Source: Streptomyces sp. CMB-StM0423 (GTDB taxonomy: Bacteria > Actinomycetota > Actinomycetes > Streptomycetales > Streptomycetaceae). Taken from it: a stretch of DNA of 64,000 nt. The notes beneath the pieces are model-generated. The model did no database searches. It saw only the letters and a program-made list of their open reading frames with translations, and was not told the origin of the DNA. The stretch covers positions 7,877,001 to 7,941,000 of the forward strand of contig NZ_CP025407.1 of assembly GCF_002847285.1 (NCBI RefSeq). The letters are read 5' to 3'. A program made the position numbers and the translations under genes. Below, piece by piece: positions 51,183 to 59,163 of this stretch. Position 1 is the stretch's first letter. Each line of letters starts with the position of its first letter.

Positions 51183-52717
51183 CGCGCGTTCCCTTCGGCA
51201 GTCTTGGGCCGCGGGATCGCGGTGTCGGCGGTGTCCAGCGACCGGTCGACGTCGGCCAGGTCGGGCATGGTCAGGCCGGCCCGGCCGCTGCGGAGCAGCA
51301 GACCGGCGAAGTACACGGCGCCGATCGCGAACAGGACCAGCACGTAGATCCACGGGGCCCGGAACGAGGCGTCGCGGAAGATCAGCAGCTCGTAGACCAG
51401 CCACACGGCCGCGACGACGAGGACCGGGATCTCCCAGCGGCCCAGCGTGAATCCCCGGGACGGCGGCAGGGAGCGGCGCTTGGCCGCGTACATCGCGACG
51501 GTTCCCGCGTAGATGAGGGCGGGCAGCAGGGTGGCGGCGGAGAAGAGCTCGAACAGCGCGTCGGTGGACTGGGAGAAGACCGCCAGGATGATCTGGGCGA
51601 TCAGCATCATGAACACCGAGGCGTTCAGCGGCGTCGCCGTGCGCGGGTGGATGCGGCGCAGCAGTTGCCAGCCGGGGAAGCGCTCGTCCCGGGACATCGC
51701 GTACACCAGCCGGGTGCCGCTCAGGGTGATCACGAGCCCGCACGAGAAGATCGAGATCACCACCAGGACCAGGAGGATTTTGCCCACGACCGAGCCGAGC
51801 ACGGCGGTGATCACGGTGGCCACCGGGGTGTCCGACGTGCCGACGCCGTCGACGCGCCCGGCCGCGGCGGTGATCGCGATCAGGAAGAGCAGACCGAGCA
51901 CACCCAGGGAGATCACGGCCTGCACCATGGCCCTGGGGATGACGCGGGCCGGGTCCTTGGTCTCCTCCGCCAGGTTGGCCGCAGACTCGAACCCGACGAT
52001 GGTGAACGCGCCCAGCAGGAACGCCAGGGCGAAAGGACCCGCTTCGGTGGCGCCGCCCAGCGCGTAGTACCCGCTCTCGGGAACGGGACCGGCGTCGAAG
52101 AGATGGCCGAAGTCCAGCATGCCGGTCAGGGCCCCGACGACGAAGAGCAGCACGGTCAGGGCGATCATGCCGATGAGCTGCACGGTCACCGCCGTGCTGT
52201 TGACCCGGTGGGTGAAGCGCGTCGAGGCGGCCACTAGGAGGGCCTGGAGCAGCACCACGACGGCCGTGATCACCCAGGCGTTCTGGGTGGTGCCGACGTA
52301 CTGGAACAACTCGGGGAGGATGGTCGAGGCGATGGTGTAGTCCACGGCGACGACGACCACCCCCAGGAAGGCGAACGAGACCCAGCCCATGATCCAGCCC
52401 CACACCGGCCCGACGATCCGCGACACCCACTGGTAGGAGTAGCCGCTGATCGGGATCCTGGCCGCCAGGGCGCCGAAGACGAGGGCGATGGAGAGCTGGC
52501 CGACCACGGAGATCGGCCAGGCCCAGATGCCGCGGGGGCCGGAGGTGCTCAGGACGGCCCCGTAGGTGGTGAAGATCCCGGTGGCGATGGAGACGAAGCC
52601 GAAGGCCACGGAGAACGAGGCGTACCAGCCCAGCTCGCGCGCCATCCGCTGCTGGGGCCGGCCGCCGTCCTGACGGGCCGGCTCCGCTCCCGGGGGACGT
52701 GCCTCTACGTCTGCCAT
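51179..52717 (-). CDS. APC-superfamily permease
   Basis: A 512-aa protein with about 12 hydrophobic helices and the amino acid/polyamine/organocation pattern: SFSVAFGFVSIATGIF near the start, GYSYQWVSRIVGPVWGW, and GFESAANLAEETKDPARVIPRA. ATG at 52717 is preferred because upstream residues (to 52780) are hydrophilic and non-conserved. It is the first gene of the catabolic operon. The family imports amines, amino acids or amino alcohols, which suggests the pathway substrate carries nitrogen or that a polyol uses this carrier. Confidence 0.9.
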   Translation of the reverse strand: MADVEARPPGAEPARQDGGRPQQRMARELGWYASFSVAFGFVSIATGIFTTYGAVLSTSGPRGIWAWPISVVGQLSIALVFGALAARIPISGYSYQWVSRIVGPVWGWIMGWVSFAFLGVVVVAVDYTIASTILPELFQYVGTTQNAWVITAVVVLLQALLVAASTRFTHRVNSTAVTVQLIGMIALTVLLFVVGALTGMLDFGHLFDAGPVPESGYYALGGATEAGPFALAFLLGAFTIVGFESAANLAEETKDPARVIPRAMVQAVISLGVLGLLFLIAITAAAGRVDGVGTSDTPVATVITAVLGSVVGKILLVLVVISIFSCGLVITLSGTRLVYAMSRDERFPGWQLLRRIHPRTATPLNASVFMMLIAQIILAVFSQSTDALFELFSAATLLPALIYAGTVAMYAAKRRSLPPSRGFTLGRWEIPVLVVAAVWLVYELLIFRDASFRAPWIYVLVLFAIGAVYFAGLLLRSGRAGLTMPDLADVDRSLDTADTAIPRPKTAEGNAR

Positions 52718-52916
52718 AGCTCGACCGCCTGACCGTTCATGTGGATTTCTGACTGAGAATTCCTGTGATTGTGGATCCATGCCCGAGCATAGTCAAGAGG
52801 GCGTCGCGGGCATCCTCTCTGCTTGGGCTCGGACGCTCGGTCCGGCAGCGCCGTGGCGCAGCCGTAGGATGCAGTCACAGCTCCACAAAAACGGTCACGT
52901 ATCCAAGGGGTGAGTC
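52718..52916. promoter_or_regulatory. Divergent promoter region, permease operon and DeoR gene
   Basis: 199 bases between divergent starts. The part next to the permease (about 52738-52795) is AT-richer and contains GAGAATTC and TGTGATTGTGGATCC. Near the DeoR start there is CTCCACAAAAACGGTCACG. A DeoR operator is expected here, but no clear dyad can be singled out by eye. Confidence 0.5.
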
Positions 52917-53693
52917 GTGCTCGCTGCCGAGCGACACCGCAAGATCGTCGCCGAGATCTCCCGGCTCAAGTTCGTGACCACCGAGGACCTGACCACCCTG
53001 CTCGGCGTGTCCCAGGAGACGATCCGCCGGGATCTCGCCCTCCTGGAACGGCGGGGTGAGCTCACCCGGGTCCACGGCGGCGCGACCAGCCGCCAGGAAC
53101 CGGTCGGGGAGGAGGCGTCCTTCGCGGAACGCAGCGGCATCCTCGCCGAGGAGAAGGCCGCGATCGGCGAGGCCGCGGCAGCCCTGATCAAGCCCCACCA
53201 GACCGTCGTCATCGATGTCGGCACCACCGCCCTGGAGGTGGCGCGCGCCCTGCCCGCCGACCATGTCGGCGTCATCGCCACCCCCTCCCTGCTCGTGGCG
53301 GCGGAGGTCAGCACGCGGCCCGGGGTCGAGGTGCTGGTCAGCGGCGGCCGGGTGCGCGCGGGCGACCTGGCGTGCTCCAACGTCCGGGCCGTGGAGTTCT
53401 TCGGCGACCTGCGCGCCGACACCGCCTTCATCGGCTCCGGGGGAGTCGCCCAGTACGGCCTGACGGACTTCCACCTCGACGAGGTCGCCACCAAGCGCGT
53501 CATGCTCGCCAACGCCGCGCACCGCTACGTCCTCGCGGACTCCAGCAAGCTCGGTCGGACGGCGGTGCACCGCGTGTGCGAGCTGCACGGGTTCGACACC
53601 CTGATCACGGACAAGCCGTGCCCGCCCGAGCTGAACACGGCCCTCAGCCTGGCCGGCACCGATGTCATCGTGGCCAGGCGCGCGCGCCGCTGA
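52917..53693 (+). CDS. DeoR-family transcriptional repressor
   Basis: A 258-aa DeoR-type regulator. N-terminal HTH (VTTEDLTTLLGVSQETIRRDLALLERRGELTRVHGG, residues about 20-55) and a C-terminal sugar-phosphate-binding domain (VIDVGTTALEVARAL, GSGGVAQYGLTDFHLDEVATKR). GTG 52917 follows AAGGGGTGAG. It is divergent from the permease-kinase-dehydrogenase operon and likely represses it, released by a phosphorylated intermediate. Confidence 0.94.
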   Translation: MLAAERHRKIVAEISRLKFVTTEDLTTLLGVSQETIRRDLALLERRGELTRVHGGATSRQEPVGEEASFAERSGILAEEKAAIGEAAAALIKPHQTVVIDVGTTALEVARALPADHVGVIATPSLLVAAEVSTRPGVEVLVSGGRVRAGDLACSNVRAVEFFGDLRADTAFIGSGGVAQYGLTDFHLDEVATKRVMLANAAHRYVLADSSKLGRTAVHRVCELHGFDTLITDKPCPPELNTALSLAGTDVIVARRARR

Positions 53694-53933
53694 AGCCGGC
53701 GATGGTGCCGGCCGGAAGCAGCAGCGGCCCCGGGGCTGCGGCCTTCGACGTGCCGTACCTCGTCGCCGGTGGCACCGGTACCGTTCCCGACAGAACCCAC
53801 GCGCGCATGCTCCACGCCGAGCTCCACGACCGCCGCTGCACCGCCGTGGTACGCCGGCGGTGTGCGTCCGTCGGGGTGAGCTGAACGCGAGCCTCTCCAG
53901 ACTTTCCGGCCCCGTCGGCTAGGCACGTGAAAC

Positions 53934-55139
53934 GTGGCCGATCGCAAGCTCCACCGCCTTCTACCGGCCCGCCGCCCTGGATATGTGGCAGCGGCGGGTG
54001 CCTTCGCGGTGGGCATGCTCGGCACGACGCTGCCGACCCCGCTGTACGGGCTCTACCGGCAGCAGATCGGATTCTCCGAGCTGATCGTCACGGTGGTCTT
54101 CGCCGTCTACGCGGTGGGTGTCATCGTCGCCCTGCTGGTGGCCGGCGACTTCTCCGACATCCTGGGCCGGCGGCCGATCCTGCTGTGTGCCGCGGTCCTG
54201 GCTGCGGGGAGCGCCCTGTTCTTCGTGTTCGAGCAGGGGCTGCCCGAACTGTTCGCCGGCCGGGTCCTTTCCGGCTTCTCCGCGGGCCTGTTCAGCGGCA
54301 CGGCCACCGCGGCCGTCCTGGACCTCGCGCCGCCGGGGCGCCGCGCCCGCGCCGCCTTCGCGGCGACCGCGGCCAACATGGGCGGTCTCGGTCTCGGGCC
54401 CCTCCTCTCCGGGATCCTGGCCGAGTACGCGCCCTGGCCGCTGAAGCTGCCGTTCCTCGTGCACCTGTGCCTCCTGGCGGTCGCGGCCGCGGTCATCTGG
54501 ATGCTTCCCGAGACGGTGCACCGCCGCCGTCCCCGGCCTGCCCTGCGGCCTCAGGGCATGACGATCCCTCCTGTCGTCCGCGGGGTCTTCGTGCCCTGTG
54601 CGCTGGCGGCCTTCGCCGGCTTCTCCATGCTGGGGGTGTTCACCGCGGTCGCCGCGGACTTCATGGCGACGGTCCTGGGCGTGCACAACCTCGCGGTCGT
54701 CGGCGGCGTCGTCTTCTCCGTCTTCTGCGCCTCGACCGGAGGTCAGTTGCTCATGGGCCGTGTCGGCCCGGTCAGGGCGCTGCCCCTGGGCTGTGTGGTG
54801 CTGGTCCTGGGCCTCCTGCTCATCGGGGCCTCGCTGCTGGTGGAGTCGCTGCCGATCCTCGTCGTCGGCGCGGTCACCGGCGGCGTGGGACAGGGGCTGT
54901 CCTTCCGCGCGGGCCTGACGGTGATCGGCTCGGCGGCGCCGGAGCTGCAGCGAAGCGCGACCCTTTCGGCGTTCTTCGTCTTCGCCTACGTGGGGATCTC
55001 GCTGCCGGTGGTCGGGGTCGGCGCCCTGACGGTCGAACTGGGGGTGCGTGACGCCGGTTTGGTGTTCGCCGGTTGCGTGATTCTGCTCGTCTCCGCGGTC
55101 GCCATGTATCTGAGGCTGCGACCGCCTGCGGTGCGCTGA
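53934..55139 (+). CDS. MFS transporter
   Basis: A 401-aa major facilitator with about 12 membrane helices. The loop 2-3 motif GDFSDILGRRPILL is near residues 71-84, and LSGFSAGLFSGTATAA carries motif-C-like glycines. It resembles drug- or sugar-efflux permeases; the substrate is unknown. GTG 53934 start. It lies 240 bases downstream of the DeoR gene on the same strand, and its stop codon overlaps the beginning of a decayed DeoR fragment. Confidence 0.9.
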   Translation: MADRKLHRLLPARRPGYVAAAGAFAVGMLGTTLPTPLYGLYRQQIGFSELIVTVVFAVYAVGVIVALLVAGDFSDILGRRPILLCAAVLAAGSALFFVFEQGLPELFAGRVLSGFSAGLFSGTATAAVLDLAPPGRRARAAFAATAANMGGLGLGPLLSGILAEYAPWPLKLPFLVHLCLLAVAAAVIWMLPETVHRRRPRPALRPQGMTIPPVVRGVFVPCALAAFAGFSMLGVFTAVAADFMATVLGVHNLAVVGGVVFSVFCASTGGQLLMGRVGPVRALPLGCVVLVLGLLLIGASLLVESLPILVVGAVTGGVGQGLSFRAGLTVIGSAAPELQRSATLSAFFVFAYVGISLPVVGVGALTVELGVRDAGLVFAGCVILLVSAVAMYLRLRPPAVR

Positions 55140-55200
55140 CATCGCGTTCACCGGCTCCGGTGGTGTCACCCGGTACGGCCTGAACCGACTTCCCACCGGG
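55138..55200 (+). pseudogene. Decayed fragment of a DeoR-family gene
   Basis: Reading from 55138 gives DIAFTGSGGVTRYGL, which parallels DTAFIGSGGVAQYGL in the intact DeoR gene at 53418-53462. I count 38 of 45 bases identical, after which the match decays with a frame change (ACTTCCCACC against ACTTCCACC). No start codon or other DeoR parts are present. It looks like the remnant of a second or duplicated DeoR gene beyond the MFS gene. Confidence 0.75.
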
Positions 55201-55392
55201 CTGCGGATCCGCGATACGTGACGCGCGCCAAGCCGGGTGGTGGAGTCCGGCCACAGGCCGGAGTCGGCAGGTGTGTGCGGCCTCTCCGATGGCGTGGCGG
55301 CGGTGCGTGCCTAGCGTGCGAGATCGGACACCCGGCTCAGGGACGGCCTGGCCGGGTGCCCGTCCTCACCCCCCTCACGACGGGAGAACACC

Positions 55393-56379
55393 ATGGCGGT
55401 TCGTGACCGTACCCGTGCTCGCCCCCGGGCGGTCCTGTTCGCGCTGCTCGCCCTGGTCGCCGGGATGTTCGCGGCGCCGGCAAGCGCCTCGGCGGCCGAC
55501 CTCACGCGGGTCACCGGCTTCGGCTCCAACCCCGGCAACCTCGCCATGTACGCCTACGTGCCCGACGGCCTGCCCGCCGGCGCGCCGCTGGTGCTCGCGC
55601 TGCACGGGTGCACGCAGAGCGCGAGCGACTACCACGGCCATTCCGGCTGGGCCGAGTTGGCCGACGCGCACGGCTTCGCCGTGGTCTACCCGCAGACCAC
55701 GAGCGTCAACAACGCCAACTCCTGCTTCAACTGGTTCCAGTCGGGAGACACCGCGCGCGGTCAGGGCGAGGCGCTGTCCGTGAAGCAGATGGCCGATCAC
55801 GCCACCGCTCTCTACGGCACGGACCCCGACCGCGTCTACGTCACCGGCCTGTCCGCCGGCGGCGCCATGACCGCGGGGCTGCTGGCCGCGTACCCCGATG
55901 TCTTCGCGGGAGGTTCCATCGCCGCGGGCATCCCGGCCGGCTGCGCGCGCAGCCTCGTCGACGCCTACATGTGCATGTACGTCTCGCCCGGCAAGACCCC
56001 GCAGCAGTGGGGCGACTTGGCACGTGGCGCCTCGGGCGGCTGGAGCGGGCCGTGGCCGCGGGTGGCGATCTGGCACGGCACCGGCGACACCACGGTGGTG
56101 CCGGCGAACGCGGTCGAGTCGCGCGATCAGTGGACGGACGTGTGGGGTACGGGCCAGACACCGGCGGAGACGACGACGCTGCCGGGCGGCACGACGAGGG
56201 CCTCGTACGAGGACGCATCCGGCCGCTCCGTGGTGGAGACGTACACGATCTCCGGCATGGCCCACGGCCTGCCCGTCGACCCGGGCACGGTCGCCGGGCA
56301 GTGCGGGAGCACGGGCACGTACTACCCGGACCGACTCTGCTCCAGCTACTACACGGCACAGTTCTGGGGCCTGATCTGA
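55393..56379 (+). CDS. Secreted PHB-depolymerase-family esterase
   Basis: A 328-aa protein with a signal peptide (cleavage near residue 36, ASASAAD) and a lipase/esterase domain of the poly(3-hydroxybutyrate) depolymerase family. The oxyanion region LALHGCTQSASDYHGHSGW is near 75-95, the catalytic Ser is in GLSAGG near residue 156, IWHGTGDTTV holds the Asp, and GMAHGLPVD the His. Paired cysteines fit an extracellular enzyme. Relatives also include feruloyl and acetylxylan esterases, so the polymer substrate is open. A strong hairpin follows. Confidence 0.92.
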   Translation: MAVRDRTRARPRAVLFALLALVAGMFAAPASASAADLTRVTGFGSNPGNLAMYAYVPDGLPAGAPLVLALHGCTQSASDYHGHSGWAELADAHGFAVVYPQTTSVNNANSCFNWFQSGDTARGQGEALSVKQMADHATALYGTDPDRVYVTGLSAGGAMTAGLLAAYPDVFAGGSIAAGIPAGCARSLVDAYMCMYVSPGKTPQQWGDLARGASGGWSGPWPRVAIWHGTGDTTVVPANAVESRDQWTDVWGTGQTPAETTTLPGGTTRASYEDASGRSVVETYTISGMAHGLPVDPGTVAGQCGSTGTYYPDRLCSSYYTAQFWGLI

Positions 56380-56388
56380 CACCCGCTC

Positions 56389-56423
56389 AGCACCGGGCCC
56401 GGCCCTCGGCCGGGCCCGGTGCT
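56389..56423 (+). terminator. Strong hairpin terminator after the esterase gene
   Basis: A perfect 16-bp stem, AGCACCGGGCCCGGCC (56389-56404) pairing with 56408-56423 across a 3-base loop, begins ten bases after the esterase stop. Confidence 0.9.
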
Positions 56424-56646
56424 GCGTCCTGAGCGGGGTGTGCCCGGCGCCGTACGGCCCAACCTGACCGCGCCCCGCCGGACTTGGGATCGGCCGGCCC
56501 GTCTACGGTGTCGGGTCAGGACTCGCGGCTGCGGCCCAGTACGTGTCTGTGCGTACATCGAAGTCGCCGGCAGCCGGACGGATATCGTGTCAAGGTCACG
56601 ACACCGGACGCGAGTTTGTCAACGGGCGCAGGATGGGGAGCATCAC

Positions 56647-58248
56647 GTGGGGGACGACACGGCGGCTGACGGGCCCGGGCGGCTGATCGCGGGGCGGTAC
56701 CGCTTGCTGGAGCGGATCGGTCGCGGTGGCATGGGTACCGTCTGGCACGCCGAGGACGAGGTGCTCGGCCGGCACGTCGCGCTCAAGAAGCTGCATCTGC
56801 CGCCGCATCTGAAGGACGCCGAGCGCGCCACCCTCTTCGAGCGTACGAGGCGTGAGGCGCGCAGCGCCGCCCGCATCACGCATCCCAACGTCGTGGTGGT
56901 GCACGACGTCGTGGACGACGAGGGGCTGCCCTGCATCGTCATGGAGTACGTGCCCGCACCCGCGCTCGACGAGGTGCTGAAGAGGGACGGCCCGCTGGCG
57001 ACCGCCGAGGCGGTCAGAATCGGCATCGGCGTGATCGCGGCGCTGCGGGCCGCGCACGCCGCCGGAGTCTTCCACCGCGATGTGAAGCCCGGCAACGTCC
57101 TGCTCGGAGCCGATGGGCGCGTCGTCCTGACGGACTTCGGGATCGCGGTCGTCGCGGACACCTCCACCCTCACGCGCACCGGTGAACTGGTGGGTTCCGT
57201 CGACTTCTGCGCCCCGGAACGCCTCAAGGGCGCGGAACCGGCGCCCGCTTCCGATCTGTGGGCCCTGGGCGCGACCCTCTACCAAGCGGTGCAGGGGCGG
57301 CCGCCGTTCCGCCGGGCCACACCGCTCGAAACCGCGTACGCGATAGCCGTCGACCCGCTCGAACAGCCCGTCGGCGGCGAGGCGTTGGCCCCCCTGATCG
57401 CGGAGCTGCTCGCCAAGGACCCGGCGGCGCGGCCCTCGGCGCCGGAGGTGGAGCGGCGCCTGCGGCACCTGGCGGCCGCCGACCCCGTCACGGACGCACG
57501 CCCCACCGTGCCCGAGCTCCCGGCCACCGCGCCGCCGGTGCCACCACTGGCATACGGAACGGAAGCCGCCACGGTCCGTCACGGACGCGGACGAGGACGG
57601 CGTACCGGCGTGTGGGCGACGGCCATGGCCGTCACGGTGCCGGCGGTGCTCGCCGGCGTGTACTTCGCACTGCCCGACGACGGCAAGGATTCCGACACCG
57701 CCACCCCCGAAAAGAAGCCCTCCGCAACCGCCACCCCCAAGCCCAAGCCCAAGCCCGATCAGGCCCCCGCGCCCGTACCGGAGGGCTACCAACTGGTGCA
57801 GGAAGAGGAGTTCGACATCTCCTTCCCCGTCCCCGAGGGCTGGACCCGCCAGGACCTGGAGGAGGAAGGCGAAGGCGTCGCGTACATCGACCCGACCGGA
57901 ATGGCCGGCCTCCGCGTTGTCGCCCTCGACTACGCGAGCAGCGACCCCCTGCAGCACTTCAAGGACAACGAGACCAAGTCCATCGAGGAGGGGAAGCTCC
58001 CCGGCTACCGCCAACTGCGGATGCAGAGCACGACCTACCGGGGCATGCCGGCCGCGATCTGGGAGTTCACCTGGCAGGGCCGCGCGCGCGAATGGCGCGC
58101 CCGGGACCTGGGGTTCGGACGCCCCGGCGAGAAGGAGTACGCGATCTACCTCTCCACGCCCAGCGCGGACTGGGATCTCCACGAGCCGGTGTTCGAGAAT
58201 GTGAGCGACGGCATCCGCCTCAAGACCGATGCAGCCGGGGCACGTTGA
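56647..58248 (+). CDS. Membrane-anchored serine/threonine protein kinase
   Basis: 533 aa. Kinase domain at residues 15-275: IGRGGMGTVW glycine loop, VALKKL lysine, FHRDVKPGN catalytic loop, DFGIA, and APERLKG. A Pro-rich juxtamembrane stretch follows, then one membrane helix (about 320-340, TAMAVTVPAVLAGVYFAL), a Lys/Pro repeat linker (KPKPKPKPD), and an extracellular domain of about 150 aa (EEFDISFPVPEGWTR). GTG 56647 has GGGGAG seven bases upstream. The architecture is that of actinobacterial PknB-like sensor kinases. The ligand is unknown. Confidence 0.93.
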   Translation: MGDDTAADGPGRLIAGRYRLLERIGRGGMGTVWHAEDEVLGRHVALKKLHLPPHLKDAERATLFERTRREARSAARITHPNVVVVHDVVDDEGLPCIVMEYVPAPALDEVLKRDGPLATAEAVRIGIGVIAALRAAHAAGVFHRDVKPGNVLLGADGRVVLTDFGIAVVADTSTLTRTGELVGSVDFCAPERLKGAEPAPASDLWALGATLYQAVQGRPPFRRATPLETAYAIAVDPLEQPVGGEALAPLIAELLAKDPAARPSAPEVERRLRHLAAADPVTDARPTVPELPATAPPVPPLAYGTEAATVRHGRGRGRRTGVWATAMAVTVPAVLAGVYFALPDDGKDSDTATPEKKPSATATPKPKPKPDQAPAPVPEGYQLVQEEEFDISFPVPEGWTRQDLEEEGEGVAYIDPTGMAGLRVVALDYASSDPLQHFKDNETKSIEEGKLPGYRQLRMQSTTYRGMPAAIWEFTWQGRAREWRARDLGFGRPGEKEYAIYLSTPSADWDLHEPVFENVSDGIRLKTDAAGAR

Positions 58249-58390
58249 CCGGGCGCCTCTCAGGTAACCAGTTGCTGCCCGGACCGATGCCCCGCTGACG
58301 ACTCGCCGCTGCCTTCGGCCGCCGCGGGTGGTGGTCGGGCGTATCGGCCGGCCATCGCTGCTGACCGTGCACATGACGCCCGCTGGTCGG

Positions 58391-58663
58391 CTACTGCATC
58401 AGCTCGGTGTGGGGGTGTTCCGGATCCGCCGGGCAGAGGTGGAGCTGCTGGTCGTAGCCGCTGCCGATGCGGACCGCGGTGGGCTGGAGGCGGCCGAAGT
58501 AGCTGATGCCGCTGGGCGGTTCACCGGCCGGTCCCTCCCGGGGGAGCCAGCTCCGGTTGGAGTCGTCGCCTTCGAACGTGGCGATGGTCAGCAGGGCATC
58601 CATCTCGCTGTCGCAGGCGGGGCAGGACCGCGGGGCCGGGTCGGTGGGACCCCAGGAGGGCAC
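58391..58663 (-). pseudogene. C-terminal remnant of a zinc-ribbon DUF1963-like protein
   Basis: The frame from about 58710 down to the stop at 58391 encodes GGHVPSWG, then CPACDSEMDALLTI, a PTAVRIGSGYDQQLHLCP segment, and PEHPHTELMQ. This pattern matches, from memory, the C-terminal half of an actinobacterial protein family with a CPxC zinc knuckle related to DUF1963. The usual N-terminal half is absent, and the frame upstream shows no family character or start signal. It is either a truncated gene or a small free-standing version of about 90 aa from GTG 58663. Confidence 0.5.
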
Positions 58664-58884
58664 GTGGCCACCGAGGTGCCCGGCCCCAAGCTGGTCGCCC
58701 GCTACCGCCCGGGCGGCTGCGGCTAGTTCACCTTGATGCTGCGGTGCGTGTTCGGATCTTGCGCGGCGCGCATCAGGGCTTCACCGGGCCGCGGACGCGC
58801 CCCCGAAGCTGACGAGACCGGCGGTCCGTACGCGATCTGGCCCGACTTGCGTCCGCGGTGGGGGTATTGACGCCGCCCCCACGC

Positions 58885-58920
58885 TGGTATACCAAAGTGG
58901 AGTACCAATTTGGTATACCA
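58885..58920. promoter_or_regulatory. Three evenly spaced palindromic operator-like decamers
   Basis: TGGTATACCA (58885-58894), TGGAGTACCA (58898-58907) and TGGTATACCA (58911-58920) recur exactly every 13 bases. The first and third are perfect palindromes and the middle is a two-base variant. They stand about 150 bases upstream of the small ORF and 230 bases upstream of the transporter operon. The AT-rich symmetric form fits a GntR-type or similar dimeric repressor. No matching regulator gene is visible nearby. Confidence 0.75.
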
Positions 58921-59073
58921 GATCGAGCGGTGTCTGCCCTGCGGGGTCCGGTCACCCCGACGGCCTGTGCACGCCGCGCGCGGCCCGCCCGTGCCCGGCC
59001 GGTTGCGCGGAGAAGATCGCCTCCGCTGCCCCTTCTCCTTGTTCTCCTTCCCGCCTCTCCCGGGAGGCCCTGC

Positions 59074-59163
59074 ATGACTACTGACCTTCTCGTCAGCACT
59101 ACTCACGGCGTTCCTTCCCGAGTTGGCTGTCGCGCGGCGGAGGTCGCCGATGCTGACCATTGA
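59074..59163 (+). CDS. Possible 29-aa leader ORF before the ABC transporter operon
   Basis: ATG 59074 has GGGAGG seven bases upstream. The 29-residue frame overlaps the start of the transporter ATPase gene by 14 nt, so it could couple translation. The peptide (MTTDLLVSTTHGVPSRVG...) has no known match that I can name. It could also be incidental. Confidence 0.35.
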   Translation: MTTDLLVSTTHGVPSRVGCRAAEVADADH

